Shown piece by piece: positions 1 through 5,923 of a stretch of DNA of 5,923 bases. The DNA is taken from contig DAOUQU010000112.1 of assembly GCA_030625445.1 (NCBI GenBank), positions 1 to 5,923 on the forward strand, read 5' to 3'. Position 1 is the stretch's first letter; the number at the start of each line of letters is the position of its first letter. This stretch comes from Gammaproteobacteria bacterium. Its GTDB lineage: Bacteria; Pseudomonadota; Gammaproteobacteria; Chromatiales; Chromatiaceae. The notes beneath the pieces were generated by a model. That model was not told where the DNA came from and made no database searches. It saw only the letters and a list, made by a program, of their open reading frames with translations. Both the position numbers and the translations under genes were made by a program.

Positions 1-383
1 TTGCGTGTCATACGGCCAACGCGATGCATAATGTCGGGATGAGCAACGCGTTGGACCTCCTGCAGGCGGCGCTGCTGGTTTATTGGCGAGAGCTCATCAT
101 GAAAGCGGAAAATGACTTCAATGGTCTTCATCATGTCGGAAAACATGATGTAACTGGTGAGCGTTTTGTCACGCCGGTTTCGATAGGGGCGGCTAAAAAT
201 CAGCTCGATCGCATTAGGGTAGGAGCGGAAACAGCCCCACACATCCTTTTTCTTCAGGCGGGCGATCACCTGGAATCCATCCAGGTCTTTTAATACCCTG
301 TCTTTTCTGCGCTGCTGTAAGACACTGCTGAAAAAGGCGCCGAGAAATACCAGAAGGATGCTGAACAGCAGGAATTTATCCAC
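1..383 (-). CDS. Membrane-anchored protein of unknown function, 3' end outside window
   Basis: The frame is open for 127 codons from a GTG start at 381-383 to the window edge, with no stop. The start is supported by a GAGGAG Shine-Dalgarno sequence 7 nt upstream, inside the end of nadB, and by a hydrophobic segment right after it. Residues 4-22 (FLLFSILLVFLGAFFSSVL) look like one transmembrane helix. It is followed by QQRRK, which by the positive-inside rule predicts a cytoplasmic C-terminal part. The soluble part is basic and mixed: residues 49-63 include GCFRSYPNAIELIF, then SYIMF (77-81), then RFHDELSP (93-100) and an Arg-rich stretch with AHPD (114-117). I do not recognise a named family and assign no function. 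It starts 4 nt after the nadB stop, so it is probably co-transcribed and translationally coupled with nadB. A signal peptide instead of an anchor is possible, but no clear cleavage site is seen. I am fairly sure that the gene is real and unsure of its role. Confidence 0.78.
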   Translation of the reverse strand, partial: MDKFLLFSILLVFLGAFFSSVLQQRRKDRVLKDLDGFQVIARLKKKDVWGCFRSYPNAIELIFSRPYRNRRDKTLTSYIMFSDMMKTIEVIFRFHDELSPINQQRRLQEVQRVAHPDIMHRVGRMTR

Positions 384-387
384 GGGG

Positions 388-2004
388 TTACTCCTCGATC
401 GGGTAGTAGTTGTCGGGAATCAAGGTTGTGGGTTTTCTCTGGCTGCTGTCACTCCTGGGGAAGTCAATCGTGTAGTGCAGGCCGCGACTCTCCCTGCGCG
501 ACTGAGCCGAGCGAATGATCAGGTCGGCAACCTCAACGAGATTTCGCAGTTCCAGCAGGTCGTTGTTGACGCGGAAATTGCTGTAATACTCTTCGATTTC
601 GTGACGCAGCAGGTTGACGCGGCGTTTGGCACGTTCCAGACGCTTGTTGGATCTGACGATGCCGACATAGTCCCACATGAAACGCCTGAGTTCCTCCCAG
701 TTGTGAGAGACGACCACCTGCTCGTCGGAATCCGTGACGCGGCTTTCGTCCCAGGGCTTGGCCTCAGGAGGCTGAATGATCTGTTCCAGGCTGCTGTGAA
801 TATCCTCAGCGGCCATCTCGCCGAACACCAGGCACTCGAGCAGTGAGTTGCTGGCGAGACGGTTGGCGCCATGCAGTCCTGTATAGGTGGTTTCACCGAT
901 CGCATACAACCCGGCAAGGTCGGTCCTTGCAAAGTGGTCGGTGATAACGCCGCCGCAGGTATAGTGGGCGGCCGGCACTACGGGGATGCGTTCGCTGGTG
1001 ATATCGATGCCGAAATCCAGGCAGCGCCGATAGATGTTTGGAAAATGTTCGGTGATAAACTCTCTGGATTTGTGGCTGATATCCAGGTAGACGCAATCGG
1101 CGCCGATACGCTTCATCTCATGATCGATGGTGCGTGCCACGACATCCCTTGGGGCCAGTTCGGAGCGCTCATCGAAATCGGGCATGAATCGGTGTCCGTC
1201 CGGCAGGTGCAGGGTGGCTCCCTCGCCACGCAGCGCTTCGGAGATGAGGTAGGATTTTGCCTGCGGGTGGTAGAGGCAGGTCGGATGAAACTGGATGAAC
1301 TCCATGTTTGCAACACGACATCCTGCACGCCAGGCCATGGCGATGCCGTCTCCGGTGGCGACATCCGGGTTGCTGGTGTAGAGATAGACCTTGTTGGCGG
1401 CTCCTGTTGCCAGCACCACGAAACGCGCACAGAAGGTGACGACCCTGTCATTTTTCCGATCCAGCAGATAGGCGCCGCGCACGCGTTTGTTGCCGCCGCG
1501 TTTTGAGCTGGTGATCAGGTCGATCGCGATGTGGTGTTCAAAAATATCGATGTTGCTGCTCTCCCTTGCCTGGGATTCAAGGGTGGACTCAAGCATTTTT
1601 CCGGTCGCATCGGCAGCATGGACGACGCGGCGGTGGCTGTGGCCGCCTTCGCGGGTGAGGTGAAAATCCGATGCCGGATCATTGCGGCCTTCCCGGGTAA
1701 AGGCAACACCTTCATTCAGCAGCCAGTGAATATTGGCGGGTCCGTGCTCGACGACCAGGCGCACGACCTCCTCGTCACAGAGTCCGCCGCCGGCAATCAG
1801 CGTATCCTCTACATGAGAGTCGAATGAGTCCTCGTCGCTGAGAACAGCAGAGATCCCCCCCTGGGCATAGTAGGTGTTGCCCTCCTGCAGTGCGCCCTTG
1901 CTGATGACCGCCACGCGCAGGCTCTGCTTCAGCCGCAGCGCCAAGCCAAGGCCCGCAGCACCGCTGCCAATGATCAATACATCATGTCTCTGTTCTATGC
2001 TCAT
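388..2004 (-). CDS. nadB: L-aspartate oxidase NadB
   Basis: This FAD-dependent cytoplasmic enzyme oxidises L-aspartate to iminoaspartate, which quinolinate synthase NadA then uses in de novo NAD synthesis. The product is 538 aa, close to the 540 aa of E. coli NadB. The N-terminal dinucleotide-binding motif is GSGAAG (13-18). NTYYAQGGISAV (43-54) is the typical flavin-region motif. GHSHRRVVHA (121-130), LATGAANKVY (198-207), EFIQFHPT (235-242), EALRGEGA (256-263) and DERSELAPRDVVAR (278-291) line the active site in the fumarate reductase/succinate dehydrogenase flavoprotein family. HYTCGGV (347-353) and GLHGANRLASNSLLE (376-390) are hallmark segments near the C-terminal side of the FAD domain. 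A helical C-terminal domain (about 430-510) ends with ESRGLHYTIDFP. The ATG start places the Rossmann motif at the expected position, although no good Shine-Dalgarno is seen before it. It has its own predicted promoter, and its stop is 4 nt from the next gene. The nadA and nadC genes are not in the window. Confidence 0.97.
   Translation of the reverse strand: MSIEQRHDVLIIGSGAAGLGLALRLKQSLRVAVISKGALQEGNTYYAQGGISAVLSDEDSFDSHVEDTLIAGGGLCDEEVVRLVVEHGPANIHWLLNEGVAFTREGRNDPASDFHLTREGGHSHRRVVHAADATGKMLESTLESQARESSNIDIFEHHIAIDLITSSKRGGNKRVRGAYLLDRKNDRVVTFCARFVVLATGAANKVYLYTSNPDVATGDGIAMAWRAGCRVANMEFIQFHPTCLYHPQAKSYLISEALRGEGATLHLPDGHRFMPDFDERSELAPRDVVARTIDHEMKRIGADCVYLDISHKSREFITEHFPNIYRRCLDFGIDITSERIPVVPAAHYTCGGVITDHFARTDLAGLYAIGETTYTGLHGANRLASNSLLECLVFGEMAAEDIHSSLEQIIQPPEAKPWDESRVTDSDEQVVVSHNWEELRRFMWDYVGIVRSNKRLERAKRRVNLLRHEIEEYYSNFRVNNDLLELRNLVEVADLIIRSAQSRRESRGLHYTIDFPRSDSSQRKPTTLIPDNYYPIEE
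391..396 (-). promoter_or_regulatory. Ribosome binding site of the gene after nadB
   Basis: The minus strand reads GAGGAG here, within the last codons of nadB (the final Glu-Glu before the TAA stop). It lies 7 nt before the GTG at 381-383. This is the clearest Shine-Dalgarno match in the window. It decides the start of the downstream membrane protein, and its overlap with the nadB coding end suggests translational coupling. Confidence 0.7.
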
Positions 2005-2046
2005 GGCTTAGTGTTCGCAGCAGTTATATAAATCTCATTTCAATGG

Positions 2047-2074
2047 ATTATAGCGGAGCAGTGTAACAACTCAA
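2047..2074 (-). promoter_or_regulatory. Predicted sigma70-type promoter of nadB
   Basis: On the minus strand a perfect TATAAT -10 box (2047-2052) lies 16 nt downstream of TTGAGT (2069-2074), a 4-of-6 match to the -35 consensus TTGACA. The start of transcription would be near 2040, giving a leader of about 35 nt before the nadB ATG. The -35 box overlaps the left 12-bp arm of the flanking inverted repeat. No operator that I recognise is visible. The assignment rests on sequence match alone. Confidence 0.6.
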
Positions 2075-2201
2075 TAACTCCGTGTATGAGAGATGAATGC
2101 TATCGCATTTCAATCGTGGTCAGATGACCACTCCTACATCTGGCGCTAAATAGAACTGTAGGAGCGGTCTTCTGACCGCGATTGCGTATGGAGTTATTGA
2201 G
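2070..2201. repeat. 12-bp inverted repeat flanking a hairpin-pair element (MITE-like)
   Basis: CTCAATAACTCC (2070-2081) is the exact inverse of GGAGTTATTGAG (2190-2201). These arms enclose the hairpin-pair repeat at 2112-2183, but not symmetrically: 30 nt separate the left outer and inner arms and 6 nt separate the right ones. No clear target-site duplication is visible at the outer ends. It could be a small non-autonomous mobile element, or an inverted repeat left by successive insertions. There is no open frame of note inside. Together with its flanks it fills most of the 212-bp gap between hypE and nadB. Confidence 0.65.
2112..2183. repeat. REPIN-like pair of inverted REP hairpins
   Basis: Two 27-nt arms (2112-2138 and 2157-2183) are inverted copies with 24 of 27 positions matching, around an 18-nt spacer. 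Read outward from the spacer, each arm begins TGTAGGAG and continues into a short hairpin: GTGGTC-AGAT-GACCAC on the left and GCGGTC-TTCT-GACCGC on the right. A GTAG or GGAG head followed by a palindrome is the known signature of REP sequences mobilised by RAYT transposases, and two inverted REPs form a REPIN/BIME. Two of the three arm differences form a compensating pair within the hairpin stem. It lies just after hypE and may stabilise the 3' end of its mRNA. There is no U tract, so it is not a canonical intrinsic terminator. Confidence 0.8.
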
Positions 2202-2216
2202 AAGTCACGAAGCTTT

Positions 2217-3221
2217 CTAACAAATTCTCGGCAGTGGGTCATCTTCCAACTCCTCGAGCATTCTCACACCACCGATAGGAGTTTGCAGCAGCACTTCAGC
2301 ATCTCCTTTTTCAACGATGCCAATGACAGCAGATCCTGATCCTGCGGCTTGCTGCTGCCAGATGTGCAACACCTTCTCCGCGATATCGGCGCTGACAAAG
2401 GCGACAGCGCGCCCCTCACAGGCGAGGTAGAGTGGATCATAACCGAGGATTTCACACACCGAGCGTACGCTGTCGCGCACCGGGATGGCGCTTTCATCGA
2501 GTCTGATGCGATGACCGGTGGCGACTGCGATTTCATGCGCCACAGTTGCCACTCCACCGCGAGTCGGATCCCTGAGGAAATGCACCCCTTCGATGCCACT
2601 GAGGCTTTGCACCAGTTCCAGTACCGAACCGCAGTCCGACTCTACCTCGCCGCTGAGACCAAACTCCTCGCGCGCCAGCAGCACGGCTGTTCCATGGTCA
2701 CCAACACTGCCGCTGACCAGTATGCGATCTCCCGTCCGGATCTTGTGCATGCCGAGATGCAGCCCGCTATCCTGTTCGCCTACACCGCTGACGCTGAAGT
2801 AGATGCCTCCGCCATGTCCTCGCGGAACCACCTTGGTATCGCCGGCAACGACGCTGACCCCGGCATCGGTGGCGGCTTTTGCCAGTGCCTTGACGGCGCG
2901 CACCAGCAGTTCGACCTCCAGCCCCTCCTCAAGAATGGCGCTCAGTGTCAGATAGCGCGGGATTGCTCCGGCAACGGCCAGGTCATTGACTGTGCCGTGC
3001 ACGGCGAGGGAGCCGATATTGCCGCCGGGGAACTCCAGCGGCTGTACGGCAAAGCCATCGACCGACATCAACAACGGCCCATGCAGTGTGCTGACAAGTG
3101 CAGCATCAGCCTGGGTGTCGAGCGCACTGTTGCCCAGGTATGCGGCAAATACATCGTCAATCAACTCCCGCATCAGGCGTCCGCCATTGCCATGTGCCAG
3201 GCTGATGTATTGTTCATTCAT
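2217..3221 (-). CDS. hypE: Hydrogenase maturation protein HypE (carbamoyl dehydratase)
   Basis: HypE takes a carbamoyl group from HypF on its C-terminal Cys and dehydrates it with ATP to a thiocyanate, the source of the cyanide ligands of the [NiFe] hydrogenase iron. The product is 334 aa, the usual length. It begins with the family motif LAHGNGGRLM (8-17). The AIRS-type N-terminal domain carries FPGGNIGSLAVHGTVNDLAV (64-83) and VVAGDTKVVPRG (124-135). The C-terminal AIRS domain starts around GDRILVSGSVGDHG (164-177) and contains DPTRGGVA (218-225). The protein ends PRIC, so the essential terminal cysteine (C334) is present. The ATG lies within an 8-bp overlap with the hypF stop (ATGAATGA), and the Shine-Dalgarno is weak, so translation is probably coupled to hypF. 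It is the last gene of the hyp unit visible here. Confidence 0.97.
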   Translation of the reverse strand: MNEQYISLAHGNGGRLMRELIDDVFAAYLGNSALDTQADAALVSTLHGPLLMSVDGFAVQPLEFPGGNIGSLAVHGTVNDLAVAGAIPRYLTLSAILEEGLEVELLVRAVKALAKAATDAGVSVVAGDTKVVPRGHGGGIYFSVSGVGEQDSGLHLGMHKIRTGDRILVSGSVGDHGTAVLLAREEFGLSGEVESDCGSVLELVQSLSGIEGVHFLRDPTRGGVATVAHEIAVATGHRIRLDESAIPVRDSVRSVCEILGYDPLYLACEGRAVAFVSADIAEKVLHIWQQQAAGSGSAVIGIVEKGDAEVLLQTPIGGVRMLEELEDDPLPRIC

Positions 3222-5541
3222 GGTGATTCACGCTCGCTGCATATTCGATGATCTGTCCAAAAGCCAATCCTCCGTCGTTGACCGGGATTCTCTCACACAG
3301 CAGCAGCTCGATCCCTCTCTGTTGCAGCCGTTCGCTGATGAGTTCAACAAGCAGCGCGTTTTGGAACACGCCGCCGCTCAACCCCACATAGTGAATCTGT
3401 TCGCTGTGATGAAATTGTTCCGCCAGGCTGCACAGGGTTGCCGCAAGCATGGCATGAAACTCTCCGGCGCGCCGGGCGACCGGGAGTTGCTGATCATTGA
3501 GCATGTGAAAAAGCGGTTCCCAGTCGATGCGCAGCAAGCCGTTGTCATCGTTGATAGGCAGGCTGTCGCCAGGCTCTATGCGTTCGGCGATGGCTTCCAG
3601 GCGCATCGGTGCCTCTCCTTCATGGCTTGCTCTCTGCACCAATCCCAGCATCGCGGCGGCGGCATCAAAAAGTCTGCCGACAGCGGTGGTGGAGATGCTG
3701 TTGACGCTGCGCTGCCATGCCTGCCGGGCGAGTTGCTGTGCCTCTATCTCTGCATATTCCAGGCCAAGTTCCCAGTGCAGCGCCGCAGCACTGCGCCAGG
3801 GTTCCGCAGAGACCTGGTCGCCGCCGGCAACCTTAAAGGGGCGAAAGCTGGCAGCATGCCGCCACTTCGACGGCGAGCCGATAAATGCTTCGCCCCCCCA
3901 CAGGGTCCCATCATCGCCTAGGCCGACGCCATCCCAGCTGAATACCAATCCCTTGTCAGAACGTCCATGTTCTCCCGCCAGGACCGAAGCGTGGGCACGG
4001 TGATGCTGCACCTGGATGATCGGAAAATCACTCTGTTGTGCCCATTTTGTGCTGGCGTAGCGCGGATGCAGGTCACAGATGATGCGCTCTGCCCTGACCT
4101 GGTAGAGTCTTTGCAGATCTGTAATCACCTGGCGGAATATGTGCTGACTGCGTTGACTGCCCAGATCGCCAATATGCGGAGAGAGGACGATGCGGTTCTT
4201 CCAGGCAAGCGCGATACTGTTTTTCATGTGACCGCCAACAGCAATCACAGGCTGCTGCAAATGGAAGGGAAGCGTCAATTCCAGAGGAGCCATGCCGCGT
4301 CCCACACGAATCATGCGGGGCTTTGCCGCCATGTAGCGGGCTACGCTGTCATCTGCCGGACGGACGATGCGGCGGTTATGCATCAGCCAGCCTTCGGCGA
4401 CCGGCTGCAGTCGCTGCAGGGCTTCATGATCCTCGGTCAACACCGGTTCGCCGCTGATATTGCCGGATGTGGCAACCAGCGGTTTGCCGAAATCCGCCGC
4501 CAGCAACTGGTGCAGCGGCGATGGCGGCAGCATCACGCCCAGCTCGTTGAGCCCGGGGGCAATCTCATCGCAGAGTGCTGCATGCGTTCGTTTTTTCAGC
4601 AGCAGGATCGGACGTGATTGTGAAATGAGGGTATCTGCAGCGCTCTGATCCACCACGACCAGTTGCCGCACCATCTCGAGAGCATCATCTCCTTGAGCGG
4701 CAACCATCAGCGCCAGTGGTTTGTGCGGCCGGTGCTTGTTGCGGCGCAGGCGTTTGACTGCAGCAGCATTGGCGGCATCACACATCAGGTGATAGCCGCC
4801 CACGCCCTTGACCGCGAGAATACGCCCCTCTGTTAGCGCCAGCACTGCAGCCTGCATGGCTGCATCACTCGAGCAGATTTTGTTTCCTTCCTGCACAAAA
4901 GTCAGCTGCGGGCCGCACTCGGGGCAGGCATTCGGTTCTGCGTGAAAACGGCGATCGAGAGGGTTTTCATACTCATTGCGGCAGCTTTCACACAATGGAA
5001 AATCCACCATGCTGGTGTTGTTTCTGTCATAAGGCATGGCATCGATGATGCTGTATCTCGGGCCGCACTGGGTACAGTTGATGAAGGGGTAGCGATAGCG
5101 CCGGTTGGTCGTATCGAACAGTTCATCCTCACAATCTGCACAGATGGCCTGGTCCGGTGGGACATGGATGGCGGCAGCGCCCTTGTGCGAGCTTGACAAT
5201 ATCCTGAAATCGCTGAAATTCCCGTTTTCTGCAACTTGCTGCTGTTCGATGTGCGGGCAGGAGAGGGGAGGGGCCTCGTTAATCAGAGCTGTGCGGAAAG
5301 CATCCAGCTGCGCACTCTCTCCCTCGGCATGGATCTCGACGCGGCCGAGGATATTGCGCACCCATCCGTTGATCCTGTAGCGCTGCGCCAGCAGATAGAC
5401 AAAAGGCCGGAAACCGACTCCCTGGACGCGTCCGCCGAGCAGCCATTCAACAGCGTCATCCCGGCGAAGGCCGGGATCCAGAGAACTTAATGATTTACTG
5501 GATTCCGGCCTTCGCCGGAATGACGGTTTCCGAAGGTTCAC
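3214..5541 (-). CDS. hypF: Carbamoyltransferase HypF with a repeat element translated in its N-terminus
   Basis: HypF hydrolyses carbamoyl phosphate, adenylates the carbamate and passes the carbamoyl group to HypE. Numbering is from an upstream in-frame ATG at 5607. The acylphosphatase domain has GGRVQGVGFRPF (58-69; Arg67) and Asn85. Four CxxC pairs (C156/159, C178/181, C206/209, C228/231) form the zinc fingers. A YrdC-like ATP domain follows (about 248-440; HKPLALM, ATSGNISGEP). The Kae1-like domain has QHHRAHA (534-540, metal ligands H535 and H539), SWDGVGLGDDG (557-567), LSGGVFQN (743-750) and NDGG (777-780). I chose the GTG at 5539-5541, 4 nt after the hypD stop, giving 775 aa. ATG 5607 (797 aa, inside hypD) and TTG 5553 are alternatives, and none has a clear Shine-Dalgarno. 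Residues 28-52 come from the hairpin-pair element at 5454-5525. Without its 24 codons the length would be about 751, the usual size for the family. All recognised catalytic motifs are intact, so it is probably functional. Confidence 0.95.
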   Translation of the reverse strand: MNLRKPSFRRRPESSKSLSSLDPGLRRDDAVEWLLGGRVQGVGFRPFVYLLAQRYRINGWVRNILGRVEIHAEGESAQLDAFRTALINEAPPLSCPHIEQQQVAENGNFSDFRILSSSHKGAAAIHVPPDQAICADCEDELFDTTNRRYRYPFINCTQCGPRYSIIDAMPYDRNNTSMVDFPLCESCRNEYENPLDRRFHAEPNACPECGPQLTFVQEGNKICSSDAAMQAAVLALTEGRILAVKGVGGYHLMCDAANAAAVKRLRRNKHRPHKPLALMVAAQGDDALEMVRQLVVVDQSAADTLISQSRPILLLKKRTHAALCDEIAPGLNELGVMLPPSPLHQLLAADFGKPLVATSGNISGEPVLTEDHEALQRLQPVAEGWLMHNRRIVRPADDSVARYMAAKPRMIRVGRGMAPLELTLPFHLQQPVIAVGGHMKNSIALAWKNRIVLSPHIGDLGSQRSQHIFRQVITDLQRLYQVRAERIICDLHPRYASTKWAQQSDFPIIQVQHHRAHASVLAGEHGRSDKGLVFSWDGVGLGDDGTLWGGEAFIGSPSKWRHAASFRPFKVAGGDQVSAEPWRSAAALHWELGLEYAEIEAQQLARQAWQRSVNSISTTAVGRLFDAAAAMLGLVQRASHEGEAPMRLEAIAERIEPGDSLPINDDNGLLRIDWEPLFHMLNDQQLPVARRAGEFHAMLAATLCSLAEQFHHSEQIHYVGLSGGVFQNALLVELISERLQQRGIELLLCERIPVNDGGLAFGQIIEYAASVNHHE
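5454..5525. repeat. Hairpin-pair repeat (REPIN/dRS3-like) inside hypF
   Basis: Two 28-nt arms (5454-5481 and 5498-5525) are inverted copies matching at 26 of 28 positions, around a 16-nt AT-rich spacer. Each arm has an 8-bp hairpin with a 4-nt loop: ATCCCGGC-GAAG-GCCGGGAT in the left arm and ATTCCGGC-CTTC-GCCGGAAT in the right. The two arm differences are a compensating pair. The family, with its CGTCATTCC...GGAATCCAG form, is dispersed widely in proteobacterial genomes and resembles the neisserial dRS3 repeat. Translated, such copies give the familiar FRRRPESS peptide, which is seen here. The element is 72 bp, exactly 24 codons, and lies within the 5' end of hypF. Confidence 0.88.
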
Positions 5542-5545
5542 AATT

Positions 5546-5923
5546 TCAGGCAACGGATCTGGATTTGCGCACGCCGCCCGACCACCAGATGCGGCATGCC
5601 CCCTCATCGGAGACCATGCACGGACCTATTGGAGTGCGCGGTTTACAGGCGCTGCCGTAGAGGCGGCACTCATCCGGATAGATGCGTCCCAGCACCACCT
5701 TGGCGCAGTCACATCCGGGCGGCATCTTCCCGGCGCGTTTGTGGGCGTCATCCCGGTAGCCTGGAAAATGCAGGCGTGCATCCATGTGGCTGTGTGCGGC
5801 GTTCAGGGCATAGCCAGAAGCAGGGATGGTTCCTACGCCGCGCCAGTTGGCGTCGACGACATCAAAGACATCGGCAAGCTGTTTGCGCGCCAGAAGATTT
5901 CCCTCTTCATGCACCAGTTCCGG
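5546..5923 (-). CDS. hypD: Hydrogenase maturation protein HypD, C-terminal part
   Basis: HypD is a [4Fe-4S] protein that forms with HypC the scaffold on which Fe(CN)2CO is assembled before insertion into the hydrogenase large subunit. Only the last 125 codons lie in the window. The frame enters from the right edge as PELVHEEGN, so the GTG at 5912-5914 is an internal Val and not a start. Recognisable family segments are EEGNLLARKQL, the FDVVDANWRGVGTIPASG stretch, and the Cys-rich tail: GCDCAKVVLG, PDECRLYGSACKP and GPCMVSDEGAC. The cysteines in this tail include the conserved ones that coordinate the iron-sulfur cluster and the iron. After EGAC the chain ends with a short basic tail (GGVRKSRSVA). 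The TGA stop at 5546-5548 is 4 nt from the GTG chosen for hypF, which points to one transcript and coupled translation. Confidence 0.96.
   Translation of the reverse strand, partial: PELVHEEGNLLARKQLADVFDVVDANWRGVGTIPASGYALNAAHSHMDARLHFPGYRDDAHKRAGKMPPGCDCAKVVLGRIYPDECRLYGSACKPRTPIGPCMVSDEGACRIWWSGGVRKSRSVA

Noticed and set aside
129..150. 8-bp perfect inverted repeat with a 6-nt loop (CATCATGT/ACATGATG)
   Set aside because: It lies inside the coding frame of the unknown membrane protein and is AT-rich with no U tract. It is probably chance.
24..293. Plus-strand 89-codon open frame at the left edge
   Set aside because: The minus-strand frame here has a strong ribosome binding site, a transmembrane helix and no stop over 127 codons, so it is the better gene.
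358..1506. Plus-strand open frames of 162 and 211 codons opposite nadB
   Set aside because: They lie wholly opposite the well-supported nadB coding frame and carry no family signature.
2157..2183. Possible rho-independent terminator of the hyp unit
   Set aside because: The hairpins after hypE are not followed by a T run on the minus strand. They fit a REP element better, though they may still affect mRNA ends.
2197..2225. Outward plus-strand promoter from the right outer arm (TTGAGA)
   Set aside because: Only a poor -10 candidate (ACAAAT) follows at the right spacing, and it would run antisense into hypE.
2349..3921. Long plus-strand open frames of 300 and 311 codons opposite hypE and hypF
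   Set aside because: They are antisense to genes with full motif support, have no recognisable domains and look like shadows of codon bias.
5546..5914. hypD-like frame taken as a complete 122-codon gene from the GTG at 5914
   Set aside because: The frame stays open to the window edge and the residues before that Val continue the HypD pattern, so it is the tail of a longer gene.

Overview
The window looks like chromosomal DNA of a gammaproteobacterium that makes a [NiFe] hydrogenase. The encoded L-aspartate oxidase follows the Escherichia coli NadB pattern along nearly its whole length, and the two short repeats are hairpin-pair elements of a kind common in Gammaproteobacteria. The genus cannot be told from this sequence. 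A hydrogen- or sulfur-oxidising lifestyle is only an inference from the hyp genes. All recognisable genes lie on the minus strand, so transcription runs from high to low coordinates.

In transcription order: the 3' end of hypD (5546-5923, cut by the window edge), hypF (ending at 3214), hypE (2217-3221), a 212-bp intergenic region, nadB (388-2004), and the start of an unrecognised membrane-anchored protein (1-383, cut by the window edge). hypD and hypF are about 4 nt apart, hypF and hypE overlap by 8 bp (ATGAATGA), and nadB is 4 nt from the next gene. This gives two tightly packed units, hypD-hypF-hypE and nadB-unknown, separated by the intergenic region.

HypD, HypF and HypE together build the Fe(CN)2CO group of [NiFe] hydrogenases. 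HypF activates carbamoyl phosphate and transfers the carbamoyl group to the C-terminal Cys of HypE. HypE dehydrates it to a thiocyanate, and the cyanide goes to the iron held by HypC-HypD. NadB starts de novo NAD synthesis by oxidising aspartate to iminoaspartate. No functional link between the hyp genes and nadB is visible beyond adjacency.

The most unusual content is two hairpin-pair repeats of the same architecture. Each has two hairpins in inverted orientation, and the arms differ mainly by changes that keep each hairpin paired. One (5454-5525) lies in frame inside the 5' end of hypF and must be translated, because no standard start codon lies in frame between it and the acylphosphatase core. 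The other (2112-2183) lies in the hypE-nadB gap, flanked by a perfect 12-bp inverted repeat whose left arm overlaps the predicted -35 box of the nadB promoter. No RNA gene, CRISPR array, transposase gene or complete new defence-type system is visible.
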